Assembly: GCA_012512705.1 (NCBI GenBank)
Contig: JAAZDR010000301.1
Location: 1-5,358 of the forward strand
DNA from: Bacillota bacterium
Lineage (GTDB): Bacteria; Bacillota; Dethiobacteria; DTU022; JAAZDR01
Direction of reading: 5' to 3'
Length of the DNA: 5,358 nt
How positions within the stretch are numbered: position 1 is the stretch's first letter; each line of letters begins with the position of its first letter. The notes beneath the pieces were generated by a model. It had not been told where the DNA came from, did no database searches, and saw only the letters and a program-made list of their open reading frames with translations. Positions 1 to 5,358 of the stretch are shown here, piece after piece. The position numbers and the translations under genes were made by a program.

Positions 1-163
1 CCGAGCCCGGAAAAAATGGTACAGATGCCATTTGATTATGGGTTTCCGGTAGCCACCGTTACCGGCTGAAGAGGGATAGCAAGTTTAAACTGCTATCCAA
101 GCAGGGTGGAACCGCGGTGGTTGAACCGTCTCTGTGCGTGGCACTGGAGATGGTTTTTATTTT
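1..163 (+). promoter_or_regulatory. T-box riboswitch leader (3' part), probably tRNA-Cys responsive
   Basis: This leader senses uncharged tRNA and decides between termination and readthrough into cysE-cysS. The T-box core AGGGTGGAACCGCGG is at 103-117. Visible elements in order are: a long-range stem 7-13/43-49 enclosing a hairpin 16-31 (Stem II position); a 6-bp inverted repeat 46-51/60-65 (Stem IIA/B position); an 8-bp hairpin 74-81/91-98 (Stem III); and the antiterminator. The antiterminator has helix A1 103-106/130-133, a 7-base bulge TGGAACC at 107-113, and helix A2 114-118/125-129. In T-boxes the fourth base of UGGN pairs with tRNA base 73. Here it is A, so U73 is expected, as in tRNA-Cys and tRNA-Gly; with cysE and cysS downstream, Cys is the natural reading. 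Stem I and the specifier codon must lie before base 1, so specificity is inferred, not read. Confidence 0.95.
124..163 (+). terminator. Intrinsic terminator of the T-box
   Basis: A 9-bp stem pairs 124-132 with 147-155 (one G-U pair) and is capped by an inner stem 134-137/141-144 with a GTG loop. The T-rich tract at 154-163 follows. Bases 125-133 also form the 3' side of the antiterminator, so the two structures exclude each other, as expected for a transcriptional T-box switch. Confidence 0.93.
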
Positions 164-194
164 AACTTAAAAAATTACTGGAGGCTGATGGGCT

Positions 195-866
195 ATGTTC
201 GGCAGACTCAAGAGGGATATCGAAGCTGTTTTTGAGAGGGATCCTGCAGCCAAAAATAAACTAGAAGTTATCCTGTGCTATCCGGGTTTACATGCGATTA
301 TTTTACACCGTTTAGCTCATTTTCTTTACAAGAAGGGGCTGGTCTTAATTCCACGCCTTATTTCGCAGTTTTCCCGTTTTCTGACCGGCATCGAGATACA
401 TCCTGGAGCACAGATTGGGGAAGGGCTGTTTATTGATCACGGCATGGGCGTGGTTATCGGAGAGACAACGGAGATCGGTGATAATGTAACCCTTTATCAG
501 GGTGTTACTCTTGGTGGAACAGGGAAAGAAAAGGGCAAACGGCATCCTACAGTAGGTAATAATGTTGTCATCGGCTCTGGAGCCAAGGTTCTCGGGCCTA
601 TTGAAATCGGTGATTATGCAAAAATTGGAGCCGGTTCGGTAGTGCTCCGTTCTGTCCCTGCGGGATCGACCGTTGTCGGTATTCCCGGGCGTGTAGTTCT
701 TTACCGTGGGAAGCGCGTCAATAGTGTTGATTTGAACCATACTGACCTTCCGGATCCAGTAGCGGAGATGTTTAAAAAACTACAAGGTCAAATCGACGAT
801 TTGCGGATAATGCTTGAAAAAAATCAATCTAAAGGGGAAAGACAAAATGACCATAAGGCTATATAA
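195..866 (+). CDS. cysE: Serine O-acetyltransferase CysE
   Basis: Transfers an acetyl group from acetyl-CoA to L-serine, giving O-acetylserine, the first committed step of cysteine synthesis in the cytoplasm. The 223-residue protein has a helical N-terminal part (about 1-65) and then a left-handed beta-helix of hexapeptide repeats (about 66-170). Within it are IDHGMG with the expected catalytic His82, [16 protein letters not shown] (about 103-118), and the GAGSVV and GIPGRVV turns. The start is the ATG at 195, with GGAGG at 180-184. It is the short form usual in Firmicutes; the E. coli enzyme has a longer N-terminus. The position before His that is Asp in E. coli (DIHP) is Glu67 here, which I recall as normal for Bacillus-type CysE. 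Residues about 188-215 look like an amphipathic or coiled-coil tail. It is the first gene after the T-box, and its 3' end overlaps cysS by 20 bases. Confidence 0.97.
   Translation: MFGRLKRDIEAVFERDPAAKNKLEVILCYPGLHAIILHRLAHFLYKKGLVLIPRLISQFSRFLTGIEIHPGAQIGEGLFIDHGMGVVIGETTEIGDNVTLYQGVTLGGTGKEKGKRHPTVGNNVVIGSGAKVLGPIEIGDYAKIGAGSVVLRSVPAGSTVVGIPGRVVLYRGKRVNSVDLNHTDLPDPVAEMFKKLQGQIDDLRIMLEKNQSKGERQNDHKAI
831..837 (+). promoter_or_regulatory. Ribosome binding site of cysS, inside cysE
   Basis: AAAGGGG lies 9 bases before the ATG at 847. It selects that start over the in-frame upstream ATG at 814, which has no comparable site. The site lies within the cysE coding sequence, so translation of cysS is probably coupled to that of cysE. 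Confidence 0.7.
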
Positions 867-2265
867 TACGCTGACACGAAAAAAAGAGGTGTTAAAACCT
901 GGCAGAAATGGCCGGATTGGAATCTATGCCTGCGGCCCTACAGTTTATGATTACTTTCATATCGGCAATGCTCGTGTTTTTATTATTTTTGATCTCATCC
1001 GTCGCTACCTTAAATACCGGGGTTACCAGGTTGCCTATGTACAGAATTTTACCGATATTGATGACAAGATGATCAGGCGTGCTCATGAGCTTGGAATTTC
1101 GGTAGAAGAGCTCGCCGAACGATTTATTAAAGCTTATAATGAGGATGCACAAGCACTCGGTGTGCAGCCTGCGGATCACCATCCCCGCGCAACCAGGCAT
1201 ATTCCTAGCATTATCAAGCTGATCGAAAGGCTCATAGCTAATGGTCTTGCTTATGAGGTTGATGGGGAAGTATATTATGATACAGTAAAGTTTAAAGATT
1301 ATGGCAAACTTTCCCATCAGAGGTTGGAAGAGCTAGAGGCTGGAGCACGCATCGAAGTGGATCCGCGTAAACGCAATCCCTTGGATTTTGTGCTTTGGAA
1401 AAAACAAAAGCCAGGTGAACCGGCTTGGGCGAGCCCCTGGGGCAAAGGACGCCCTGGCTGGCATATAGAATGTTCGGCAATGGCGATGCATTATTTAGGA
1501 GAAACAATAGATATTCACGGTGGAGGGCCAGATTTGATTTTTCCGCATCATGAAAACGAGATTGCTCAGAGTGAGGGGGCTACCGGGAAACCTTTTGTCC
1601 GCTATTGGTTACATGTCGGATATTTGAATATCGATAAGCAGAAGATGTCAAAATCCCTTGGTAATTTTCTGACGGTAAGGGAACTACGTCGCAGTTATGA
1701 TCCAAAAGTTCTGCGTTTTTTTATGCTATCAGCCCATTATCGCAATCCGATTAATTTTAGTGAGGAGCAGCTTCAGCAGTCACGTTCAAGCTTGGAACGC
1801 CTGAACCTGCTTTTATTTAATGTGCATAACCGCTTACAACATGTTACGCTACAGGCTGGTAATGACGATCAAAAGATGTTGGCTAAGATCGCGGAGACAC
1901 GGGAAAAATTTATCCAGGCGATGGATGATGACTTTAACTCTGCTGACGCACTTTCCCATCTTTTTACCCTTGCTTGGGAGGCGAACATATACCTTGACCA
2001 CACGACAGTGCAAGGGAAAAAAGTTTTGGAGACATTACTAAATTTTTATCGGGAGATCGATAGTGTCCTGGGAATATTAACTTTCCAGGAGCATGAGGTG
2101 CAAGGAGAAGGAGAAGAAGAGATCGAGCGCCTACTTGCTGAGCGAGAGAGCGCGCGAAAAAATAGAGATTTCGCCAAGGCGGACCGTATTCGCGATCAGT
2201 TGCAGAAGAGGGGAATTGTTGTCGAGGATACCCCCCATGGTCCGCGCTGGCGTTACGAGAGGTAA
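847..2265 (+). CDS. cysS: Cysteinyl-tRNA synthetase CysS
   Basis: Charges tRNA-Cys with cysteine using ATP; a cytoplasmic class I synthetase with a Rossmann-type catalytic core. From the chosen start ([14 protein letters not shown]) it has 472 residues, close to the family's usual size. The HIGH motif is HIGN at 38-41 and KMSKS is at 266-270. The four zinc ligands expected from the E. coli enzyme are present: Cys29, Cys209, His234 and Glu238. WHIECSAM (205-212) and the [14 protein letters not shown] stretch around 225-238 are typical. The C-terminal part (about 310-472) is the helical anticodon-recognition region, ending in a [13 protein letters not shown] motif and RWR. A longer reading from the ATG at 814 would add 11 residues ([11 protein letters not shown]) not typical of CysS. 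The gene overlaps cysE by 20 bases, and the T-box upstream is the expected control. Confidence 0.98.
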   Translation: MTIRLYNTLTRKKEVLKPGRNGRIGIYACGPTVYDYFHIGNARVFIIFDLIRRYLKYRGYQVAYVQNFTDIDDKMIRRAHELGISVEELAERFIKAYNEDAQALGVQPADHHPRATRHIPSIIKLIERLIANGLAYEVDGEVYYDTVKFKDYGKLSHQRLEELEAGARIEVDPRKRNPLDFVLWKKQKPGEPAWASPWGKGRPGWHIECSAMAMHYLGETIDIHGGGPDLIFPHHENEIAQSEGATGKPFVRYWLHVGYLNIDKQKMSKSLGNFLTVRELRRSYDPKVLRFFMLSAHYRNPINFSEEQLQQSRSSLERLNLLLFNVHNRLQHVTLQAGNDDQKMLAKIAETREKFIQAMDDDFNSADALSHLFTLAWEANIYLDHTTVQGKKVLETLLNFYREIDSVLGILTFQEHEVQGEGEEEIERLLAERESARKNRDFAKADRIRDQLQKRGIVVEDTPHGPRWRYER

Positions 2266-2322
2266 TTCCAGTGAGCGGGGGTATTAGGTAAAGAAAACAA
2301 AAAACAACCGGGGGAGGAGAAA

Positions 2323-3000
2323 ATGTTAAAGGTAGAGATTATCAGTCATACGCCAGAGCCAGAAAAGACTGTAGCTGCGGCCGCCAGGCTTTGTTATTCT
2401 ACAGCAGGGGTTAAAGAGATCAGGGAAAAGTTTACGCCGGAAAAAGTGGAGAGCTTTATCTCCAGGTTGCTGGAGATGGGACATGAATCGCCCTTAGAGC
2501 ATGCCAGCTTTACTTTCGCTATTGAAGGCGTAAGCCGCGCACTTACACACCAGCTAGTGCGCCATCGATTAGCTTCTTATTCTCAAAAATCACAGCGCTA
2601 TGTTGATGAACATAACTTTTCATATATTATCCCCCCTTCAGTTGTTAAGAAAGGGATGGAAGACTATTACGTTGCAGAAATGGAAAAGATTCGCCGTGCC
2701 TATCAAAAACTCAGCGAGTTCGTTCCTCGGGAAGACGCCCGCTATATTTTACCCAATGCTTGTGAGACGAAGATTGTGGTAACAATGAATGCCCGCAGTT
2801 TACTTCATTTTTTCCGCTTGCGTGGATGTAACCGTGCCCAGTGGGAAATTCGCCGTTTGGCGGAGACTATGTTAGAGCAGGTGCGAAAGGTCGCCCCGCT
2901 GCTTTTCCAAAAAGCAGCCCCCCCCTGTGTCAGCGAAGGCTCCTGTCCTGAAGGCGAGATGTCGTGTGGTAAATGGAGAAATGTTGCAAAAGGGGGATAA
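2323..3000 (+). CDS. thyX: Flavin-dependent thymidylate synthase ThyX
   Basis: Methylates dUMP to dTMP with methylenetetrahydrofolate, FAD and NADPH, leaving tetrahydrofolate rather than dihydrofolate. The 225-residue length is normal. The ThyX signature RHRX7S is at 80-90 ([11 protein letters not shown]), with the conserved Ser90 and RY following. Other family segments are ESPLEH (55-60), [10 protein letters not shown] (138-147), an N-A-R-S-L stretch (156-160), and [11 protein letters not shown] (167-177). The tail carries three cysteines (202, 208, 215) in a PPC-x5-C-PEG-x3-C pattern. The start is the ATG at 2323, with a very strong GGAGGAG site at 2313-2319. It lies 57 bases after cysS with no terminator or clear promoter in the gap, so it is probably co-transcribed. 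In B. subtilis this slot holds mrnC. An 8-C run at 2928-2935 precedes the cysteine-rich tail but the frame is intact. Confidence 0.98.
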   Translation: MLKVEIISHTPEPEKTVAAAARLCYSTAGVKEIREKFTPEKVESFISRLLEMGHESPLEHASFTFAIEGVSRALTHQLVRHRLASYSQKSQRYVDEHNFSYIIPPSVVKKGMEDYYVAEMEKIRRAYQKLSEFVPREDARYILPNACETKIVVTMNARSLLHFFRLRGCNRAQWEIRRLAETMLEQVRKVAPLLFQKAAPPCVSEGSCPEGEMSCGKWRNVAKGG

Positions 3001-3038
3001 CAGCTTGGTGATTTTTTGCGCTATGTAGGAGCTTATCC

Positions 3039-3800
3039 ATGAAAAACAAAGAGCAGGAAATGGTATATGGTCGTCGGCCTGTAGCTGAAGCTCTTCAGGC
3101 TGGTTTAGTGAACAGGCTTTTTTTACAACGCGGGATAAAAGGTAAAATTGTTGAACAGCTGATAGAAATGGTTAATGCACAGGGGATCCCCTGGTACAGT
3201 TTGGAGACAGAAAAGTTTCGGCTTTTAGCCAAGGGTTTTCGACAGCATCAGGGAGTATTAGCATACCTAGAACCGTATAGCTACACTACACCAGAAAATC
3301 TCTTGGAGCGAGCTGTTAAGCTGCAGGAAAAACCGTTTCTGCTCATCCTTGACCATATACAAGATCCAGGCAATTTCGGCTCTCTGCTGCGAACGGCGGA
3401 GGCGGTGGGCGTGCACGGTGTAGTCATCCCTTCACGTCGGGCAGTCGGCATCACGGCAGTGGTGTATAAAGCCGCATCAGGGGCACTTTCCCATATTCCG
3501 GTAGCTCGGGTTGTTAACCTTGTCCAGACAGTAAAATATTTAAAAAAACAAGGCTTATGGATTTTTGGCAGTGAAGCTGAAAGTCAGGATACAGCGCCCT
3601 ATTACAAGGGAGATTTTTCTGTTCCATTAGCCTTAATTATCGGTAGCGAAGGCAAGGGTATCTCTCCTTTGGTACGTAAAAACTGTGATTTCCTTTTGTC
3701 GATACCGATGCGTGGAAAGGTCTCTTCACTTAATGCCGGAGTAGCCGGAGCTCTTCTTATGTACGAGGTCTTTCGCTGCCGTGCGGGATGGCAGGTGTAA
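3039..3800 (+). CDS. rlmB: 23S rRNA (guanosine-2'-O-)-methyltransferase RlmB, TrmH/SpoU family
   Basis: A SAM-dependent ribose 2'-O-methyltransferase. RlmB in E. coli modifies G2251 in the peptidyl-transferase P loop of 23S rRNA, and the B. subtilis orthologue at this locus is YacO. The 253 residues contain an N-terminal RNA-binding domain (about 8-80, starting VYGRRPVAEAL) and a C-terminal SPOUT knot domain. The three SpoU motifs are clear: DPGNFGSLLRTAEAVG (109-124, with Asn112 and Arg118), IIGSEGKGIS (200-209, with Glu204), and IPMRGKVSSLNAGVA (222-236, with Ser230 and Asn232). The start is the ATG at 3039, with TAGGAG at 3026-3031. A second in-frame ATG at 3060 also gives a family-like start (MVYGRRPV), but its upstream AGG is too close. 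The rRNA target is inferred from family and synteny; other TrmH-family targets cannot be excluded by sequence alone. Confidence 0.95.
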   Translation: MKNKEQEMVYGRRPVAEALQAGLVNRLFLQRGIKGKIVEQLIEMVNAQGIPWYSLETEKFRLLAKGFRQHQGVLAYLEPYSYTTPENLLERAVKLQEKPFLLILDHIQDPGNFGSLLRTAEAVGVHGVVIPSRRAVGITAVVYKAASGALSHIPVARVVNLVQTVKYLKKQGLWIFGSEAESQDTAPYYKGDFSVPLALIIGSEGKGISPLVRKNCDFLLSIPMRGKVSSLNAGVAGALLMYEVFRCRAGWQV

Positions 3801-3801
3801 A

Positions 3802-4314
3802 ATGCTCCAGCTATTAATTGTTGACGGATATAATATTATTAACAACTGGCCGGAACTATCTGCTTTAAAGCAGGCAAATTTTGGGGCTTCTCGTTGTAAA
3901 TTAATCCAGGTCTTACAGGAATGTTCTCCAGGTCTCTGGCATAAAATTATTATTGTCTTTGATGCATATAAAGTTAAAGGGCAGCAGGAAACCCATATCC
4001 GTTTAGGTCCAGTTGAAATTATCTATACTAAAGAGGGCGAAACAGCGGACAACCTGATTGAGCGTATTATCCGGCCGTTAGTGGATGAATACGATGTTGC
4101 AGTAGCTTCATCAGATGCTTTGGAGCAAAGCATGATCCTTGGTAAAGGAGCACGCAGAATTTCAGCACGAGAGCTAAAAAAGCTCATTAGAAAATGGAAA
4201 AACGAAATGCGAAAAGATTATTTAGAAACAAAGAAGTTTGAGACTAAGAATCCCCGCCACGGCCACCTTGATCACGATATTAAGGAACTGTTTGAAAAGT
4301 GGCGTCGTTCCTAA
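3802..4314 (+). CDS. rae1: NYN-domain ribonuclease, Rae1/YacP family
   Basis: Orthologue, by sequence pattern and position, of B. subtilis Rae1 (YacP), an endoribonuclease that cuts mRNA in the ribosomal A site. The 170 residues match the family length. The PIN-like NYN core shows VDGYNI (Asp8, Asn11), IIIVFDAY (Asp54), GETADNLIER (Asp83) and VASSDALEQ (Asp105), the acidic residues expected to hold the metal. The family segment GKGARRISARELKKLI follows at 114-129, and the C-terminus is basic and helical. The start is the ATG at 3802, one base after the rlmB stop, with AGGTG at 3793-3797; this is translational coupling or termination-reinitiation. A GTG at 3781 would give an overlapping, 7-residue longer form but lacks support. 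No terminator follows, and the sigH promoter starts 18 bases downstream. The function is inferred by homology. Confidence 0.93.
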   Translation: MLQLLIVDGYNIINNWPELSALKQANFGASRCKLIQVLQECSPGLWHKIIIVFDAYKVKGQQETHIRLGPVEIIYTKEGETADNLIERIIRPLVDEYDVAVASSDALEQSMILGKGARRISARELKKLIRKWKNEMRKDYLETKKFETKNPRHGHLDHDIKELFEKWRRS

Positions 4315-4332
4315 CCTCTGGAGACTAAAAAC

Positions 4333-4362
4333 TTGACGTTTTAAAAGAGCATAAGATATAAT
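4333..4362 (+). promoter_or_regulatory. Sigma-A-type promoter of sigH
   Basis: The -35 element TTGACG is at 4333-4338 and the -10 element TATAAT at 4357-4362, with an 18-base spacer. Transcription would start near 4369, giving a leader of about 33 bases before the GTG at 4402. It lets sigH be expressed apart from the T-box unit. I see no clear Spo0A box. AbrB, which represses sigH in B. subtilis, has no simple consensus to look for. Confidence 0.88.
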
Positions 4363-4388
4363 ATAACACAAGCTCCAAAACTCTAAAC

Positions 4389-4393
4389 GGAGG
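4389..4393 (+). promoter_or_regulatory. Ribosome binding site selecting the GTG start of sigH
   Basis: GGAGG sits 8 bases before the GTG at 4402 and is the only good site in the leader. It decides the non-ATG start of sigH. Confidence 0.85.
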
Positions 4394-4401
4394 CGATTTT
4401 A

Positions 4402-5061
4402 GTGAATTTATCTGCTCAAGAGATAAAAGATAACCAGGGGGTTACAATACCGTATGACATACAAACGGATGAAGATATCGCAAACAAGGCCAAAGATGGA
4501 GACACCCTCGCTCTTGAGTTTCTTATTAATAAGTATAAGAATTTTGTGAAAGCTAAAGCGCGTTCCTATTTCCTAATTGGGGCTGACCGTGAGGATATTA
4601 TTCAAGAAGGCTTGATCGGACTTTATAAGGCTATTCGTGATTTTAGGGGAGACAAGCTCTCTTCTTTCCGTGCTTTCGCGGAGTTATGTATTACGCGACA
4701 GATTATCACCGCGATTAAAACGGCAACTCGCCAGAAACATATCCCCCTTAACTCGTATGTGTCTTTAAATAAGCCAATTTATGATGAAGATTCGGACCGC
4801 ACTCTGCTTGATATTTTGTCTGGCAGCAAGGTTACGGATCCTGAGGAACTGATGATAAATAGAGAAGAGTATCATGATATTGAATTTAAAATGGGTGAGA
4901 TTCTTAGTGACCTGGAATGGAAAGTTTTAACTCTTTATCTTGATGGTAAATCGTACCAGGAGATCGCCATTGAACTTAAGCGGCATGTAAAATCTATTGA
5001 TAATGCTTTGCAGCGGGTAAAAAGAAAGCTGGAGCGATATTTGGAAGTAAGGCAAAAGTAA
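4402..5061 (+). CDS. sigH: RNA polymerase sigma-H factor (Spo0H)
   Basis: Sigma-70 family factor that directs RNA polymerase to genes of the transition to stationary phase, early sporulation and competence. The 219 residues match B. subtilis SigH in length and, from memory, very closely in sequence. Region 2 spans about 45-115, with KARSYFLIGADREDIIQEG (52-70, core binding) and ITRQIITAIKTATRQKHIP (97-115, -10 recognition). Region 4 spans about 160-215, with the helix-turn-helix SYQEIAIELKRHVKSIDNAL (184-203). The start is a GTG at 4402, with GGAGG at 4389-4393 and 8 bases of spacing; no better in-frame ATG fits. It has its own promoter just upstream. No terminator is seen in the 63 bases before the tRNA cluster, so readthrough into it is possible. 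Confidence 0.98.
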   Translation: MNLSAQEIKDNQGVTIPYDIQTDEDIANKAKDGDTLALEFLINKYKNFVKAKARSYFLIGADREDIIQEGLIGLYKAIRDFRGDKLSSFRAFAELCITRQIITAIKTATRQKHIPLNSYVSLNKPIYDEDSDRTLLDILSGSKVTDPEELMINREEYHDIEFKMGEILSDLEWKVLTLYLDGKSYQEIAIELKRHVKSIDNALQRVKRKLERYLEVRQK

Positions 5062-5082
5062 ACGCTCTATTTAATGTAAGGG

Positions 5083-5111
5083 TTGACTTTTTAGTTAAAT
5101 CATTGTATAAT
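5083..5111 (+). promoter_or_regulatory. Sigma-A-type promoter of the tRNA cluster
   Basis: The -35 element TTGACT is at 5083-5088 and a perfect -10 TATAAT is at 5106-5111, with the optimal 17-base spacer. The start would fall near 5118, only about 7 bases before the 5' end of tRNA-Gly, leaving a very short leader. The near-consensus match suits the high expression of stable RNA genes. Confidence 0.92.
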
Positions 5112-5124
5112 CAATATCGCTCTC

Positions 5125-5198
5125 GCGGGTGTAGCTCAATGGTAGAGCGCTGGCTTCCCAAGCCAGTAACGTGGGTTCGATTCCCATCACCCGCTCCA
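5125..5198 (+). tRNA. tRNA-Gly(CCC)
   Basis: A 74-base cloverleaf with encoded CCA. The acceptor GCGGGTG pairs fully with CACCCGC, the D stem is GCTC/GAGC, the anticodon stem is CTGGC/GCCAG with loop TTCCCAA, and the T arm is GTGGG-TTCGATT-CCCAT. The anticodon CCC at 5157-5159 reads GGG. The discriminator T at 5195 (U73) fits glycine tRNAs. It is first in the cluster behind the promoter. Confidence 0.97.
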
Positions 5199-5211
5199 AT
5201 TCTCTATTCTT

Positions 5212-5229
5212 TTGACGTTTGTTGACGTT
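5212..5229 (+). repeat. Tandem direct repeat TTGACGTT, 10-base period
   Basis: TTGACGTT occurs at 5212-5219 and again at 5222-5229, in the spacer between tRNA-Gly and the initiator tRNA. The same octamer is at 4333-4340, at the -35 region of sigH. No -10 element follows at a usable distance, so it is not called a promoter. It could be chance or a duplication. Confidence 0.5.
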
Positions 5230-5231
5230 AA

Positions 5232-5308
5232 CGCGGGGTGGAGCAGTCAGGTAGCTCGTCTGGCTCATAACCCGGAGGTCGCAGGGTCAAATCCTGCCCC
5301 CGCAACCA
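5232..5308 (+). tRNA. Initiator tRNA-Met(CAT), with unusual bases
   Basis: A 77-base tRNA with encoded CCA and anticodon CAT at 5266-5268. The initiator hallmarks are the C1-A72 mismatch (5232/5304), the A11-U24 pair in the D stem GAGC/GCTC, and discriminator A73. Two features are abnormal. The anticodon stem TCTGG/CCCGG has a T-C mismatch at pair 29-41 (5261/5273), so only two of the three conserved G-C pairs remain. The T loop is GTCAAAT, with G at 5286 where T54 is nearly invariant. All other stems pair well. It may be a working variant, a decaying extra copy, or contain sequencing errors. Confidence 0.9.
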
Positions 5309-5314
5309 ATACAT

Positions 5315-5358
5315 GCTCACGTAGCTCAGGAGGCCAGAGCGCGTCCTTGGTAAGGACG
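5315..5358 (+). tRNA. tRNA-Thr(GGT), partial (cut by window end)
   Basis: The 5' half of a tRNA: acceptor strand GCTCACG (5315-5321), TA, D stem GCTC/GAGC with loop AGGAGGCCA containing GG for G18-G19, and anticodon stem CGTCC/GGACG with loop TTGGTAA. The anticodon GGT at 5349-5351 reads ACC and ACU. The window stops exactly at base 43, so the variable and T arms and the 3' acceptor strand are not seen. It lies 6 bases after the initiator tRNA, so the two are surely in one transcript. Confidence 0.93.

Noticed and set aside
26..28. TGC at 26-28 as the T-box specifier codon for Cys
   Set aside because: It lies in the hairpin 16-31 inside the stem 7-13/43-49, the Stem II position; the true specifier loop in Stem I should be before the window.
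345..740. 131-codon open frame on the minus strand within cysE
   Set aside because: It lies fully antisense to a clear cysE, and its protein shows no recognisable domain.
814..846. Upstream ATG at 814 as the start of cysS
   Set aside because: The 11 added residues are not CysS-like, while the ATG at 847 gives the usual N-terminus and has AAAGGGG at a good distance.
892..1507. Two minus-strand open frames (892-1317 and 1292-1507) within cysS
   Set aside because: Both are shadows of a well-conserved synthetase gene; neither has a family motif or a plausible ribosome binding site.
1820..2287. Plus-strand open frames in other frames at 1820-2041 and 2093-2287
   Set aside because: They overlap the C-terminal half of cysS out of frame and give low-complexity basic peptides with no family resemblance.
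2600..2782. 60-codon open frame inside thyX
   Set aside because: It is out of frame with the conserved ThyX sequence and has no independent support.
3781..3801. GTG at 3781 as the start of rae1
   Set aside because: The family N-terminus begins at MLQLLIVDGYNI from the ATG at 3802, directly after the rlmB stop; the extra 7 residues only mirror the end of rlmB in another frame.
4283..4312. Inverted repeat AGGAAC/GTTCCT at the end of rae1 as a terminator
   Set aside because: It is a 6-bp stem with an 18-base loop, no T tract follows, and it lies in coding sequence.
5212..5231. TTGACG copies as a separate promoter for the initiator tRNA
   Set aside because: A -10 at 16-18 bases would fall inside the tRNA gene, and none is seen; the promoter at 5083-5111 can serve the cluster.
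1..5358. Mobile elements, CRISPR arrays, defence or biosynthetic islands
   Set aside because: All of the window is accounted for by conserved housekeeping genes, tRNAs and their control sites; no transposase, integrase, terminal repeats or spaced repeats are seen.

Overview
The window comes from a low- to mid-GC, Gram-positive, endospore-lineage bacterium, most likely a member of the Clostridia. Three things point that way: a T-box riboswitch, the conserved order cysE-cysS-(...)-rlmB-rae1-sigH known from Bacillus and Clostridia, and a SigH that closely resembles Bacillus subtilis sigma-H. ThyX occurs as the thymidylate synthase gene in this block. The genus cannot be fixed from the sequence alone. 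All genes are on the plus strand.

Layout. Bases 1-163 are the 3' part of a T-box leader: Stem II, Stem IIA/B, Stem III, an antiterminator with the UGGA bulge, and a competing intrinsic terminator. The bulge base predicts a tRNA with U73, which fits tRNA-Cys and the genes that follow. Next come cysE (serine O-acetyltransferase) and cysS (cysteinyl-tRNA synthetase), which overlap by 20 bases. They are followed by thyX (flavin-dependent thymidylate synthase), rlmB (23S rRNA 2'-O-methyltransferase) and a rae1/yacP-type NYN-domain ribonuclease gene. Gaps are 57, 38 and 1 bases, with no terminator seen between the genes, so all five may be read as one unit from the T-box. A strong sigma-A-type promoter then drives sigH. 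After sigH, a second consensus promoter leads into a tRNA cluster: Gly(CCC), initiator Met(CAU), and Thr(GGU), the last cut by the window end.

How it fits together. cysE makes O-acetylserine for cysteine synthesis and cysS charges tRNA-Cys, so uncharged tRNA-Cys would switch on both supply and charging. rlmB and rae1 act on the ribosome, and sigH starts post-exponential and sporulation gene expression.

This is mainly a conserved housekeeping region and no new defence or mobile system is visible. The points most worth a second look are: the initiator tRNA gene lacks T54 and has a U-C mismatch in the conserved three-G-C anticodon stem; mrnC (mini-RNase III), which follows cysS in B. subtilis, is absent, with thyX in its place; and thyX, rlmB and rae1 may be read through from a cysteine T-box.
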